From NCBI GenBank assembly GCA_964644375.1, contig CAZXWJ010000001.1:1-64000 (forward strand): a stretch of DNA of 64,000 bases, in the 5' to 3' direction. Under the pieces are notes generated by a model. That model saw only the letters and a list, made by a program, of their open reading frames with translations. It was not told the DNA's origin and did not search any database. The translations under genes and the position numbers were made by a program. Shown piece by piece: positions 50,825 through 60,300 of the stretch (position 1 is its first letter; every line of letters starts with the position of its first letter). The DNA is from CAYNYM01 sp964644375. Lineage in GTDB: Bacteria; Desulfobacterota; DSM-4660; Desulfatiglandales; HGW-15.

Positions 50825-52806
50825 GTTTGAAATTTCTGCGAGTCATGAGGGCTGTCCCCATCTTAGCGGTGGGGATGGCCTTTTTTATATCGGCCTGCCA
50901 GTCTCCCAAGGTCGTTGAGAAAATGCCGGGCCCTGCCGAAGAAACGCCCCAGGGCTTATTTCTCCGGGCCGAAACGGCCTTTCAGGCCGGACTGTACGAG
51001 GAAGCCCTTCAGGGCTACCAAAGCTATATTCAACGGAATCCTGAAGGGAAAGATGCAGGGACGGTCCTCTATCGGATAGCCTGGCTTCGTTTCGGGGATG
51101 CACGGTATGATGAAGCTTCGGATCTTTTCCAAAGGATGGTCAGAGATTATCCTAACCATCCGCACCGGGCGTTAGCCCAATATTATATCGCCATGATCCA
51201 TTACCGCCTTGAGCGATATGGCCCATCAAAGGCGACGGCCTTGGAATGGCTGACGAACTATTCAGATCACCCGTTAAGAGGGGAAATTTTCGGGCTTCTC
51301 GCAAAAAATGCCCGGGCATTGGGGGATGACCCTAGGGCTTTTTATTGGTGGATCAAAGCGGATGAGGAACTGAAGGACAAGGGTGCTGAAAAGGAGGAGA
51401 TCGTCGAAAGGATCATCGGTCTTATCCAGACAGCCTCACCAAACGCCCTTCGGGAGATGGCGTCCTATGTGGCTGAAAGCCGCTATGCGCCATTTATCTA
51501 TTACAAATTGGCCACCGGTTATCTCGACGATCATGATTTAAAAAGCGCTGGGGAAATGGCCATGGCCCTGGTTCGTTCCACACCCGAACAACACTGGGTA
51601 TCGCTGGGGCGCCAAATCTTGGAGAGCATAGAGCAGGCACTCTCCGTGAGACCTGAAGTTATAGGCTGTCTTCTACCCCTGAGCGGCCCCTTTTCCATTT
51701 ACGGTCAGGAGGTCTTAAACGGTATACAGCTGGGCATGGGGCTCTTCGGAGAATCAGACGACCAGGGCATCGAATTGATCATCAAGGATACCGGTGGGCG
51801 GGCCGAAAATGCTGTTTTGCAGGTCGATGATCTTGTCCAAAAGGGCCGAGTCATGGCCATTATCGGCCCCCTGACCAGCAAGACATCCCGGGCCGCCGCT
51901 CAAAGGGCACAGCAGTTGGGTGTGCCCATTATTACACTCACCCAGGTGGACGGCATCACGTCCATAGGCGACATGGTCTTTCGCAACTTCCTGACACCGT
52001 CGAAAGAGGTAAAAAGGTTGGTGGAAAAGGCCGTCAACGGTATGGGCATGACCAGATTCGGCATTTTGTATCCGGACACCCCTTATGGCCGCTTTATGAT
52101 GGGCCTATTCTGGGACAGATCGGAAGTCATGGGCGGCACTGTAACGGCGGTGGAATCCTACAGCACGGAAGAAACCGACTTTGCCTCTCAGATCAAAAGG
52201 ATGGTCGGGCTTTACTATCCAAGACCGGAATCCGTGAAGCAGAAGCTCCGGGAAATGAAGGCCTCAAAAGGTGAGGAAGAAGTGCAGGAAACCGAAACGA
52301 TAGAAAAGGACGAGGAAGAAGAACCGGAACCCATCGTGGATTTTGACGCCGTATTCATTCCCGACAACTATCAACAGGTGGCCCTCATTGCCCCCCAATT
52401 CCCATTCCAAGGTGTGTTCAATGTCCGCTTTCTGGGAACGAGCCTCTGGCAATCTCCGGAACTCCTCACTCAGGCGGGAGAATACGTTCAGGGAGCCGTC
52501 TTCTCCTCCGGTTTCTACCCTCAGGAAGAATCCGACCAGAGCAGGGAATTTAGGGCTTTTTACAGGGACGCCTATGATACGGAACCCGGAATTCTCGCCG
52601 CTACGGGCTATGACACCATCCACTTCTTGAAAAATGTGATAAAGCAAAAAGGGATTCAGACAAGAAGAGACTTCCGCAAAGGGCTCCTTTCCCATGAAGG
52701 GTATTATGGTATTACGGGTGAAATCGCCTTCGATGACCATGGAGAAGTCATTAAGGATCCGACACTCCTGACCGTTTCCGGTCGCCATCTCAATATCTTA
52801 CCCTAG
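50821..52806 (+). CDS. LpoA-like lipoprotein: TPR region plus periplasmic-binding domain
   Basis: 661 residues. The signal peptide has lipobox FISAC (Cys at about 26). The N-terminal part (about 45-250) has TPR-like helices (LFLRAETAFQAGLYEEALQG, LYRIAWLRFGDARYDEA). From about 280 a type I periplasmic-binding domain starts (VIGCLLPLSGPFSIYGQEVL), interrupted at about 475-505 by a Glu-rich linker. The architecture is that of LpoA, which activates penicillin-binding protein PBP1a from the outer membrane; ligand-binding transporter function is less likely because permease genes are absent. The GTG start overlaps the dnaK stop; ATG at 50845 is possible. Confidence 0.85.
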   Translation: MSLKFLRVMRAVPILAVGMAFFISACQSPKVVEKMPGPAEETPQGLFLRAETAFQAGLYEEALQGYQSYIQRNPEGKDAGTVLYRIAWLRFGDARYDEASDLFQRMVRDYPNHPHRALAQYYIAMIHYRLERYGPSKATALEWLTNYSDHPLRGEIFGLLAKNARALGDDPRAFYWWIKADEELKDKGAEKEEIVERIIGLIQTASPNALREMASYVAESRYAPFIYYKLATGYLDDHDLKSAGEMAMALVRSTPEQHWVSLGRQILESIEQALSVRPEVIGCLLPLSGPFSIYGQEVLNGIQLGMGLFGESDDQGIELIIKDTGGRAENAVLQVDDLVQKGRVMAIIGPLTSKTSRAAAQRAQQLGVPIITLTQVDGITSIGDMVFRNFLTPSKEVKRLVEKAVNGMGMTRFGILYPDTPYGRFMMGLFWDRSEVMGGTVTAVESYSTEETDFASQIKRMVGLYYPRPESVKQKLREMKASKGEEEVQETETIEKDEEEEPEPIVDFDAVFIPDNYQQVALIAPQFPFQGVFNVRFLGTSLWQSPELLTQAGEYVQGAVFSSGFYPQEESDQSREFRAFYRDAYDTEPGILAATGYDTIHFLKNVIKQKGIQTRRDFRKGLLSHEGYYGITGEIAFDDHGEVIKDPTLLTVSGRHLNILP

Positions 52807-52898
52807 CTTCTATCGGAAAGAGGCCCGTGTTGATCTGCAGGCGCAGAATATACACTGGCATACCCCCCTTTCCGCTTTCACAAAACCGGGGGATGCAC

Positions 52899-53654
52899 TC
52901 AGGACGATTTCCCTTCGCCCACCTCTTCCGGTGCCTTTTTCTTTCCGGCGAATCCGGCGATAAAAATACTTATTTCATACAATATGATCAGGGGGCCCGC
53001 CATCATGCCCTGGGTGACGACATCCGGTGGCGTCAGGATGGCGGCCATTACAAAGGTCAACAGAATCGCATACTTTCGCTTTTTTCTCAGGAAATCCCGG
53101 GTCACAAGCCCCATTTTGGCCAGAAAAAAGATCACCACGGGCATTTCGAAAATCGCGCCGAAGGCAAAGAGAAGTTTGACGGCAAAAGAGAAGTATTGTT
53201 TTACGGAGGGAAGGGCCTGTATGTATTCATTGGCGAACCCCATAAAAAATTTAAACCCAAAGGGAAAGACCACGAAGTACCCGAACAGGCTGCCTCCCAC
53301 AAAAAGGATCGTGGAAAAAAAGACGAAGGGAACGATGTATTTCTTTTCTCTTTGGTAGAGTCCGGGAGCGATGAACATCCATATTTGATAAAAGATGAAG
53401 GGGGCCGAGAGAAGAATGCCTGCCACAAATGCCGTTTTCAAATAGATGAAAAACATCTCGGGCAGATTCGTGAAGATCAGCCGGTCTCCCTCCGGCATGT
53501 TTTTTTTCAGGGGTAAAATCAGGATCCGAAACATATCTTCCGAAAAAAAATAACAAATGGCAAAGCCAATCCCGACGGCAATGGCGACGGCAATCAGCCG
53601 TTTTCTCAATTCTTCCAGGTGCCCCAGAAAAGGCTGCTTGTCCTCACTTTCCAT
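52899..53654 (-). CDS. tatC: Sec-independent translocase TatC
   Basis: 251 residues from the ATG at 53654, which overlaps the tatB stop by 11 bp. Six helices, with the conserved QPFLGHLEELRKRL start, FIFYQIWMFIAPGLYQREKK and the LTPPDVVTQ loop. With TatA/TatB it exports folded proteins carrying twin-arginine signals, such as the ApbE in this window. The longer open frame to 53711 is within tatB and not used. Confidence 0.97.
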   Translation of the reverse strand: MESEDKQPFLGHLEELRKRLIAVAIAVGIGFAICYFFSEDMFRILILPLKKNMPEGDRLIFTNLPEMFFIYLKTAFVAGILLSAPFIFYQIWMFIAPGLYQREKKYIVPFVFFSTILFVGGSLFGYFVVFPFGFKFFMGFANEYIQALPSVKQYFSFAVKLLFAFGAIFEMPVVIFFLAKMGLVTRDFLRKKRKYAILLTFVMAAILTPPDVVTQGMMAGPLIILYEISIFIAGFAGKKKAPEEVGEGKSS

Positions 53655-54012
53655 TCGTTTTTGTCTCCCCGGATCCGGTTTCCTTGTCGATGGGTTCCGT
53701 CCCTTCGGCAACTTCCCCGGTTTCCTGATTTACAGGGGAATTGTCCGTGCCCGGTTCCTTCTCTTCCTCCGGTTGCGGATATTCGGTATCCAAAGGCCTG
53801 TCAATGCCGCTTATGGAATCGGCCAAGTCCCGTTTAACGTCTTCGATATCCCCATCCAGGTCAAGGCTTTCCTTGATGTCTTGGGTCGCTTTTCGAAATT
53901 CCGCCATACCCTTGCCCAGTGCCCTCGCGAGGTCGGGTAGCTTGCTCGGACCAATCACGATGAGGGCTATGACCATGATAATTATCAATTCTGGCAATCC
54001 AATGCCGAACAT
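53644..54012 (-). CDS. tatB: TatA/TatB-type translocase subunit
   Basis: 122 residues from the ATG at 54012 (GGGAGG five bases upstream; a GTG two codons earlier lies in that site). One helix (LPELIIIMVIALIVIGP), hinge Gly-Pro, amphipathic helix LPDLARALGKGMAEFRKA, then an acidic Thr/Glu/Pro-rich tail. The Glu in PELIII and the following Pro fit TatB more than TatA, but the two are hard to separate. It sits directly before tatC. Confidence 0.88.
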   Translation of the reverse strand: MFGIGLPELIIIMVIALIVIGPSKLPDLARALGKGMAEFRKATQDIKESLDLDGDIEDVKRDLADSISGIDRPLDTEYPQPEEEKEPGTDNSPVNQETGEVAEGTEPIDKETGSGETKTNGK

Positions 54013-54042
54013 CGTCACCTCCCGAAAAAACGCTCTATAATT

Positions 54043-54504
54043 CTATAAATCGATGATCATCGCAACTTCATCACAATCAGGGAATTTCGGACATCTCAAA
54101 CAATCACTCCACACCTTATAGTGAAGGCTCGATTTATCCACCACCTTAAATCCCATTTTGGAAAAAAAACCGGGGACATATGTGAGTGCAAAAATCCTTG
54201 TAAGACCCAGTGACCTGGCCTCCTCCAGGCAGGCCTCCACAAGCTTTACCGCGTGGCCTTTCCCTTGATGTTCCTCTGCCATAGCGAGAGATCTGATCTC
54301 ACCAAGTTCATCCCAACATATGTCCAGGGCACATGCCCCCAGGATGGTATCGCATGCCTCATTGTCGTAGACCACGAAGAAATCTCTCAGGTGATCATAG
54401 AGTTCACTGAGCGGTCTTGCCAGCAACAAGCCCTGATTCCCGTAATGGCCCAAGAGTTTGTGGATGGTTTTGACATCTGTGATCATTGCCTTTTTTATCA
54501 ACAT
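54043..54504 (-). CDS. Short-form N-acetylglutamate synthase (GNAT)
   Basis: 153 residues. A GNAT fold with EIRSLAMAEEHQGKGHAVKLV (acetyl-CoA loop Q-x-x-G-x-G/A, about 70-90) and a C-terminal SDCLRCPKFPDCDEVAM with four cysteines, the tail typical of short ArgA/NAGS enzymes in Desulfobacterota and Clostridia. It would make N-acetylglutamate for arginine synthesis. It stands between SPOR and tatB, on the same strand as argS, without other arg biosynthesis genes. Assignment as ArgA rests on resemblance only. Confidence 0.8.
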   Translation of the reverse strand: MLIKKAMITDVKTIHKLLGHYGNQGLLLARPLSELYDHLRDFFVVYDNEACDTILGACALDICWDELGEIRSLAMAEEHQGKGHAVKLVEACLEEARSLGLTRIFALTYVPGFFSKMGFKVVDKSSLHYKVWSDCLRCPKFPDCDEVAMIIDL

Positions 54505-54505
54505 C

Positions 54506-55207
54506 TCATTTAACCTTTAAAACATAACCCTTCAACCCTGCTTCCTTTCGAAGCCTCGCAGAATGCAAAGCGGCCTCTTCCCTGTTTTTGAATTTGCCGC
54601 AGTTGACGCGATAATAGGTTTTGCCCTTGACCTTGGCCGTATAAAAGTAAGCGTTGTATCCCCTGTCGACCAATTGCTTGATCATTTTTTCCGCCCCGGC
54701 CCTGTCCTTGAGCGAAGCAAGCTGAACGGTATATTGATTGTCGTTCCCCGCCGCCTGAGAGGGATTGCGCACCTTTTTTGGTAGATTCTCTCGATCGCTC
54801 TTTATCCCCTTTTCTACAGGCGACGCGATAACCGGTTTAGCCATTTTTTTTTGAGCAGGCACAGTCTCCTTCTTGGGATGCCATTGTTTTTCTTCCTCGT
54901 CTCTCTTGCTGGAGAGTTTTTCATAAAAGCCCAACTTTGGATCCGAATCGGAACTCTTGACAGTGGCCGACTCGCCCCCGGTATCATCAATGACCATTTC
55001 CTGCAATTTCCCGATTTGCCCCTTAAGATCCGATAGTGCGGTCACGGCTCCGGGCAAAAAGCCTCTTCCCACAAAAATTCCCAAAGCAAAAATCCAGGCC
55101 AGAAGAAAAAAAAGGCCGAATGCCCAGAGAACCATTGAAAGTGGCGCGATTTCGAATTTGTAAGTTTTTCGGGTTCTCCTCTTGGATTTAGATCCCTTTG
55201 TGGCCAT
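54506..55207 (-). CDS. SPOR-domain inner-membrane protein
   Basis: 233 residues: a basic cytoplasmic N-terminus (KSKRRTRK), one helix (about 24-50, LSMVLWAFGLFFLLAWIFAL), a charged linker and a C-terminal SPOR domain (about 155-233, YTVQLASLKDRAGAEKMIKQL, YYRVNCGKFKNREEA). SPOR domains bind denuded glycan strands of septal peptidoglycan. It starts 17 bp after argS and ends 1 bp before the NAGS gene; argS-SPOR pairs are common in this group. Confidence 0.88.
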   Translation of the reverse strand: MATKGSKSKRRTRKTYKFEIAPLSMVLWAFGLFFLLAWIFALGIFVGRGFLPGAVTALSDLKGQIGKLQEMVIDDTGGESATVKSSDSDPKLGFYEKLSSKRDEEEKQWHPKKETVPAQKKMAKPVIASPVEKGIKSDRENLPKKVRNPSQAAGNDNQYTVQLASLKDRAGAEKMIKQLVDRGYNAYFYTAKVKGKTYYRVNCGKFKNREEAALHSARLRKEAGLKGYVLKVK

Positions 55208-55224
55208 GTCTCACTATGCCCTGT

Positions 55225-56904
55225 TCACATCCTCTCCGGAGCACTAACGCCCAGAAGATCGAGTCCTCTATTTAAAACTGTCCGTATCCCTTCCGCCAGA
55301 AAAAGTCTTGCCTGACTCAGAATCGGATCAGGATTGATGATTCGATTTTCAGGGACTCGGGAACCCAGGTTAAAATACCTGTGGAAGGAAGAGGCCAATT
55401 CCGTCAGATAATAAGTAAGCCGATGAGGTTCATAATTGAGAGAAATTTCTTCGAGCAGAGGAGGAAATTCGGCCATGAGCCTGATAATAGCCAATTCCTC
55501 ATCCAATATCAGCCTGTCAAGAATCCCATCGGGTCTTTCGGGCAATGTGATGCCTTCTTCTTCTGCTTTCCTGAAGATACTCGAAATTCTTGCATGCGCG
55601 TATTGGACATAAAAGACCGGATTGTCGCTGTCCGCTTTTTTGACCAGATCCACGTCAAAATCGACTGGAGAATCGTGATTTTTGGTGAGGAAAACATAGC
55701 GGGCCGCGTCCACCCCAACTTCGTCCATCACCTCCCTGAGCGAGATATAGCGCCCGGACCTCTTGGACATCTTGACCTCTCGGCCCTCCTTCCAGAGCTT
55801 CACCAGCTGGATAAGCAGCACGGAGAGCCAGTTTTTGTCAATGCCATGGGTCTGGAGAGCGGCTTTCATCCTCTGGACATAACCGTGATGATCCGCGCCC
55901 CATAAATTCACAGCCTTGGTAAAACCCCGTCTCCATTTGTCTATGTGGTAGGAGATATCCGTGGCAAAATAGGTGTACTGACCGTCCTGCTTTCTGATGA
56001 CGCGATCCTTGTCATCCTCGAACACGGAGGTCCTGATCCACTGCGCACCGTCTTTTTCGTAGAGTTGTCCCTTTTGCTCGGCCAGTTCAAGAGATTCATC
56101 CAGAAGGCCTGAGGCGTACAGATCACTCTCACTATACCACACATCAAAGGTGACCCTGAAATCGGAGAGGTCCCTTTTCAGTTCCGCGAGCATTTTTTTC
56201 TTTCCCTTTTCGGTACAAAGGGTTATGGCCTCCTCCTTTTCCATGGAAGCAAGATCGATTTCCTGCGAGACCTCGTGAGCCAAATCCATGATATAGCCCC
56301 CAAAGTATCCATTATCGGGAAAGGGGTACTCAGGATCGCTCATCTGCTTCCATCGGCTGTAAATGGATTCTCCCAGGAGCCGTATCTGTAGCCCCGCATC
56401 GTTGATGTAGAACTCACGCCCCACATCGTAACCGGTAAAAGAAAGAATTCTGCAAAGGGTGTCTCCAAGGGCCGCTCCGCGTCCGTGCCCTAGGTGAAGG
56501 GGTCCGGTCGGATTGGCGCTTACGAATTCTACCATGATCTTCTGTTTTTGTCCCAGATCACTTCGCCCGTATTGATCACCCTGCTCAATGATTCGGGCCA
56601 AAAGCCTTTGCCATTCCTGCCTCTTTATCGTGAAATTAATAAAACCGGGACCGGCTATCTCAGTCTTTTCCAGAAAATCTCCGTCATCCTCCACCTTGTC
56701 GACGATAGCCGCGGCAATATCCAGCGGCCGTCGCCTCTGGGAGGACGCGAGAGTTAAGGGCAAGTTCGTAGCAAAATGGCCGTGGTCCGGATTGTTAGGG
56801 ACCTCTATGACATAATTCGGCAATTCGGTTTGGTTTAAAGTTCCATCGGCAAAACAGCGTTTTAGGGTGGTGATTAGGAGATTATCCAATATTTTTTTCA
56901 TCAT
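55225..56904 (-). CDS. argS: Arginyl-tRNA synthetase
   Basis: 559 residues, normal length. The N-terminal Add1 domain is followed by the class I signature VSANPTGPLHLGHGRGAALGD (shortened HIGH as HLGHG, about 128-132) and the KMSKS equivalent KMSKRSG (about 380). The C-terminal anticodon-binding domain ends in LGVSAPERM. It charges tRNA-Arg. ATG at 56904 or the next codon could be used. Confidence 0.97.
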   Translation of the reverse strand: MMKKILDNLLITTLKRCFADGTLNQTELPNYVIEVPNNPDHGHFATNLPLTLASSQRRRPLDIAAAIVDKVEDDGDFLEKTEIAGPGFINFTIKRQEWQRLLARIIEQGDQYGRSDLGQKQKIMVEFVSANPTGPLHLGHGRGAALGDTLCRILSFTGYDVGREFYINDAGLQIRLLGESIYSRWKQMSDPEYPFPDNGYFGGYIMDLAHEVSQEIDLASMEKEEAITLCTEKGKKKMLAELKRDLSDFRVTFDVWYSESDLYASGLLDESLELAEQKGQLYEKDGAQWIRTSVFEDDKDRVIRKQDGQYTYFATDISYHIDKWRRGFTKAVNLWGADHHGYVQRMKAALQTHGIDKNWLSVLLIQLVKLWKEGREVKMSKRSGRYISLREVMDEVGVDAARYVFLTKNHDSPVDFDVDLVKKADSDNPVFYVQYAHARISSIFRKAEEEGITLPERPDGILDRLILDEELAIIRLMAEFPPLLEEISLNYEPHRLTYYLTELASSFHRYFNLGSRVPENRIINPDPILSQARLFLAEGIRTVLNRGLDLLGVSAPERM

Positions 56905-57258
56905 ACGTATTCCTTAAAAAGACTATGATCTTACGAGTGGTCACCATTTATGACCGGATGAATTGTTTTTTTGTTTCATCGGTCTAGAAGGGCGGGAAAC
57001 CAGACCCGCAACAAAAACGAACCGAGTACCCTCTTTTTCATCTGTACACGATCTATGGAATCTACATTGATCGTCATAAATTGAGAAACATATCTAATAT
57101 AAAAGCCCATAGCAACCTTTATGTTACGCCATGACATGAAGAGACCGATATGCTGAGCGAGGTTGACACTGATACAGGTTGTCACTATGATAGTTCGATT
57201 CTGCGGAACCATGGGGGGATCAAAGATGATTTCCATATGGTCAAAGGGGATAGTCGTC
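56905..57258. other. 354-bp divergent region, no gene
   Basis: Between argS and the DUF2065 gene. AT-rich around 57060-57110 (ttgatcgtcataaattgag, then ctaatataaaag), which could hold the plus-strand promoter, but spacing is poor. No RNA gene seen. Confidence 0.4.
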
Positions 57259-57444
57259 ATGAGATTGCTTTTATGTCTGGTTGGATTGGTTCTCATCTTG
57301 GAAGGCATCCCCTATTTCGCCTTTCCCGACAAAATGAAGAAGTGGATGCGGACCATCCAGGACTTGTCTGATTCGAAGCTGCGCATCATGGGATTCATGG
57401 CCATGTGTGTCGGCCTGATCATCGCTTATTTATTCAAAGAATAA
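57259..57444 (+). CDS. DUF2065 small membrane protein
   Basis: 61 residues with two helices around the conserved EGIPYFAFPDKMKKWM motif and a final GLIIAYLF. ATG at 57259 has AAGGGGA eight bases upstream; the frame is open to 57163 but that adds a part unlike the family. Function unknown; in other bacteria it neighbours membrane protease or tRNA genes. Confidence 0.88.
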   Translation: MRLLLCLVGLVLILEGIPYFAFPDKMKKWMRTIQDLSDSKLRIMGFMAMCVGLIIAYLFKE

Positions 57445-57450
57445 AATCGT

Positions 57451-57479
57451 TTGACTTTAAACCTTATTTTATTTAAGTT
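57451..57479 (+). promoter_or_regulatory. Candidate queA promoter
   Basis: TTGACT (57451-57456), 17-bp AT-rich spacer, TAAGTT (57474-57479), 25 bp before the queA ATG. No preQ1 riboswitch fits in so short a leader. Confidence 0.45.
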
Positions 57480-57504
57480 ACGCTTCTTAAATTAGTATTA
57501 TTAA

Positions 57505-58554
57505 ATGTTTAATATTGAGGATTATAATTACGAATTACCGGAGGACCTGATCGCCCAAGTCCCTGCCAGGACGCGTGACAGTTCACGCCTCCTTTATATA
57601 AGACGTGACGAGGGTTCGGTTTCCGATCATCATTTTTTTGATCTCCCCCGGCTGTTGGAGCCAGGGGATCTCTTGGTCATCAACAATACCAGGGTTGTTC
57701 CGGCAAGACTTTTCGGGCACAAGGCCAGTGGCGGACAGATTGAGGTCCTGGTCCTTGAGCATGGGGGTGACCCTGTATCCGACACCCGGTGGTGTTTGTT
57801 GAAATCCTCCAAGCGACCCCGAAAAGGAAGCCGTTTGTTATTTGATAGCGGAATTTCCGGACTTGTGGAAGACCTCGGCAAGGACGGGCTGGTTCGAATA
57901 GCCTTCCAGGGTCCCATATCCATTGATTCCATCCTTGACGCCAAAGGTGTCATGCCTTTGCCGCCTTACATCAAAAGGGCCAGGGACAATGGTCTTCAGC
58001 CTTTGGACAGGGATCGCTATCAAACGGTGTTTTCGAAAGAAAAGGGGGCCGTCGCCGCCCCTACCGCAGGTCTGCATTTTACTGAAACGCTCATTGAGGA
58101 CTTGATCACGTCAGGGATTGCCGTGGCGGAATTGACTCTCCATGTGGGGCATGGAACCTTCAGGCCGGTCAGGACAAAAGATATCAGGAATCATCAACTG
58201 GGGGAAGAGCGTTTTATGGTCAGCGGAGAAACGGCCGATGCCATCAACCGCTGTAAAAAGGAAGGCAGACGCGTCATAGCAGTTGGTACGACTGTGGTCA
58301 GGACACTGGAAACACTGGCTGGCCCAGGGAAAGAAATCTCACCAGGGAACGGGAAGACGGAACTCCTCATCACTCCGGGGCACGCCTTCAAAATCATTGA
58401 CGGCATGATCACCAACTTTCATCTGCCGCAATCTTCCCTTCTCTTTCTGGTTTCCGCCTTCGCAGGCCTTGATCTGATCAAAAAGGCCTATCTGGGGGCG
58501 GTGGAGAAAAAATACAGGTTTTACAGTTACGGGGATGCCATGCTGATCCTGTAA
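57505..58554 (+). CDS. queA: S-adenosylmethionine:tRNA ribosyltransferase-isomerase QueA
   Basis: 349 residues. It builds epoxyqueuosine on tRNA from SAM. Signature stretches are YELPEDLIAQVPARTRDSSRLL, VINNTRVVPARLFG, VAAPTAGLHFTETL and the C-terminal ITNFHLPQSSLLFLVSAFAG. Start ATG lies in an AT-rich leader without a clear ribosome site. tgt follows, the usual queuosine pair, and then yajC-secD-secF as in E. coli. Confidence 0.97.
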   Translation: MFNIEDYNYELPEDLIAQVPARTRDSSRLLYIRRDEGSVSDHHFFDLPRLLEPGDLLVINNTRVVPARLFGHKASGGQIEVLVLEHGGDPVSDTRWCLLKSSKRPRKGSRLLFDSGISGLVEDLGKDGLVRIAFQGPISIDSILDAKGVMPLPPYIKRARDNGLQPLDRDRYQTVFSKEKGAVAAPTAGLHFTETLIEDLITSGIAVAELTLHVGHGTFRPVRTKDIRNHQLGEERFMVSGETADAINRCKKEGRRVIAVGTTVVRTLETLAGPGKEISPGNGKTELLITPGHAFKIIDGMITNFHLPQSSLLFLVSAFAGLDLIKKAYLGAVEKKYRFYSYGDAMLIL

Positions 58555-58660
58555 AGTCGATTAACGCGCGCCCGCAAAGACCGAATGATGATGAGGATTA
58601 CCTCGGGCAGACTGTTTTTTAAAACCAAAAGGAAACCATCACAACGAGATTGATAACACT

Positions 58661-59767
58661 TTGGATTTCAGGGTTCTCCATAAAAACGACGCTGGGCGGG
58701 CCAGAATAGGCAAACTCAGCACGCCGCACGGTCAGTTTGAAACACCGATATTCATGCCCGTCGGCACTCAGGGCGCCGTGAAAGCGCTGTCCCCGGAAGA
58801 CTTGGAGGAGATTGGGGTACGGATCATTTTATCCAACACCTACCACCTCTACCTCAGACCGGGGCACAGTCTCATTGAAAAACTCGGCGGGCTCCACCGC
58901 TTCATGAACTGGTCGAGGCCGATTCTTACAGACAGCGGGGGGTTTCAGGTTTTCAGCTTGGCCAAACTGAGGTCTATTTCCGATGAGGGTGTCACCTTCC
59001 AGTCCCATCTGGATGGTTCAACACATTTCATTGGTCCAAAAGAAGCCATGACGATTCAGCAGGCGCTCGGGAGCGACATCATGATGGCCTTTGACGAATG
59101 CGCTCCCTATCCGGCTGAATATGGATACGTAAAAAACGCAGCCAGATTGACCCGCCTATGGGCTGAACAATGCCTTGAGCATAAAAAAAATAACCACCAG
59201 GCCCTCTTTGGTATCGTGCAGGGGGGGGTATACGGGGACCTTAGAGAGAGGAGTGCCCGCGATCTGGTGGCCATGGATTTTAATGGCTATGCCTTGGGCG
59301 GCCTCTCTGTCGGGGAGGATATGGAAACACGCCTGAGGGTCATTCGGGAGACAATCCCTTTCCTTCCCGAGGATAAACCGATCTATCTCATGGGCGTGGG
59401 AAAACCCGAAGATATCGTGGAAGCGGCCCTGTTGGGTGTGGATATGTTTGACTGCGTCATGCCCACTCGAAACGCCAGGAACGGCACGCTGTTTACAAAG
59501 GAGGGCAAGGTTGTAATCAAAAACGCCCGTTATGCGAATGATCCCGCGCCGATCGAAGAGGGTTGCCGGTGTTACACTTGCTCCCATTTTTCCAGGGCCT
59601 ATCTGAGACATCTTTTTATGGCTAGGGAAATCCTGGCATATAGATTGAACACAATTCATAATCTGACATATTACACCCGCCTCATGGAGGGAATACGGGT
59701 AGCGATTCGAAACGGCACACTGGAAGAATTCAGGCATGAATTCTATGAACGACAACATCAAGAATAA
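58661..59767 (+). CDS. tgt: tRNA-guanine transglycosylase Tgt
   Basis: 368 residues. It exchanges guanine-34 for preQ1 in GUN tRNAs. Catalytic and binding motifs: LTDSGGFQVFSL (nucleophile region and DSGGFQ), MAFDECAPYP, GIVQGGVYGDLRERSA, VGKPEDIV and the zinc site CRCYTCSHFSRAYLRHL. Translation starts at TTG; the next in-frame start would delete the conserved N-terminus and no ATG or GTG precedes it. The ribosome site is weak. Confidence 0.96.
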   Translation: MDFRVLHKNDAGRARIGKLSTPHGQFETPIFMPVGTQGAVKALSPEDLEEIGVRIILSNTYHLYLRPGHSLIEKLGGLHRFMNWSRPILTDSGGFQVFSLAKLRSISDEGVTFQSHLDGSTHFIGPKEAMTIQQALGSDIMMAFDECAPYPAEYGYVKNAARLTRLWAEQCLEHKKNNHQALFGIVQGGVYGDLRERSARDLVAMDFNGYALGGLSVGEDMETRLRVIRETIPFLPEDKPIYLMGVGKPEDIVEAALLGVDMFDCVMPTRNARNGTLFTKEGKVVIKNARYANDPAPIEEGCRCYTCSHFSRAYLRHLFMAREILAYRLNTIHNLTYYTRLMEGIRVAIRNGTLEEFRHEFYERQHQE

Positions 59768-59774
59768 GACGAAT

Positions 59775-59884
59775 CGTTGAATGATTGAATGTTCGGATGG
59801 TAGATAAGGAGAGAGACGATCTTCAGGGGAAGCGTCCGTCATAGGCATCCACCGTTCAACGACTCAACTATCCAAGTACTCAAC
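59775..59884. repeat. Heptad-like inverted repeat between tgt and yajC
   Basis: cgttgaatgattgaatgttcgg on the left is answered by the inverted right arm cgttcaacgactcaacta plus tccaagtactcaac. The units gttgaat/attgaat are about seven bases. Same general style as the element at 23662. Confidence 0.4.
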
Positions 59885-59906
59885 AAAACCAAATGGAGGT
59901 TTCAGA

Positions 59907-60242
59907 ATGAATTTTCTAGCTTATGCCATGGGAACGGGCGGCACAGGCGGCACAGGCGGACAGGGGGGAGGCCTGGGGGCTTTTGTTCCTCTCATCATCA
60001 TGTTTGCCATCTTTTATTTTCTTCTTATACGCCCTCAACAAAAAAAAGCGAAACAGCAGAGAGCCATGCTCGCAGCCGTTAAAAAGGGAGATAAGGTGAT
60101 CAGCTCCGGCGGGCTTCACGGCCTGGTTACGGGTATCACCGATGATGTGGTGACCATTGAGATTGCCCCGAAGGTGAGGGTTAAAATATCGAGGGGATCC
60201 ATTGGCGGTGTGATCAAGAAGGCGGACGCCAATCCCCAATAA
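59907..60242 (+). CDS. yajC: Preprotein translocase subunit YajC
   Basis: 111 residues: a Gly-rich N-terminus (GTGGTGGTGGQGGG), one helix (FVPLIIMFAIFYFLLIRPQQKK) and a C-terminal domain with VKKGDKVISSGGLHGLV. It associates with SecD/SecF, encoded directly downstream. GGAGG seven bases before the ATG. Confidence 0.96.
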   Translation: MNFLAYAMGTGGTGGTGGQGGGLGAFVPLIIMFAIFYFLLIRPQQKKAKQQRAMLAAVKKGDKVISSGGLHGLVTGITDDVVTIEIAPKVRVKISRGSIGGVIKKADANPQ

Positions 60243-60300
60243 GAAAACACAAGGTCTTGGGCCCGCAGGTTGCGGGAAAACCGGGAAAAAGGAGTAAATA

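Noticed and set aside
57445..57504. preQ1 riboswitch upstream of queA
   Set aside because: Only 60 AT-rich bases; no aptamer stem or A-rich tail arrangement seen.
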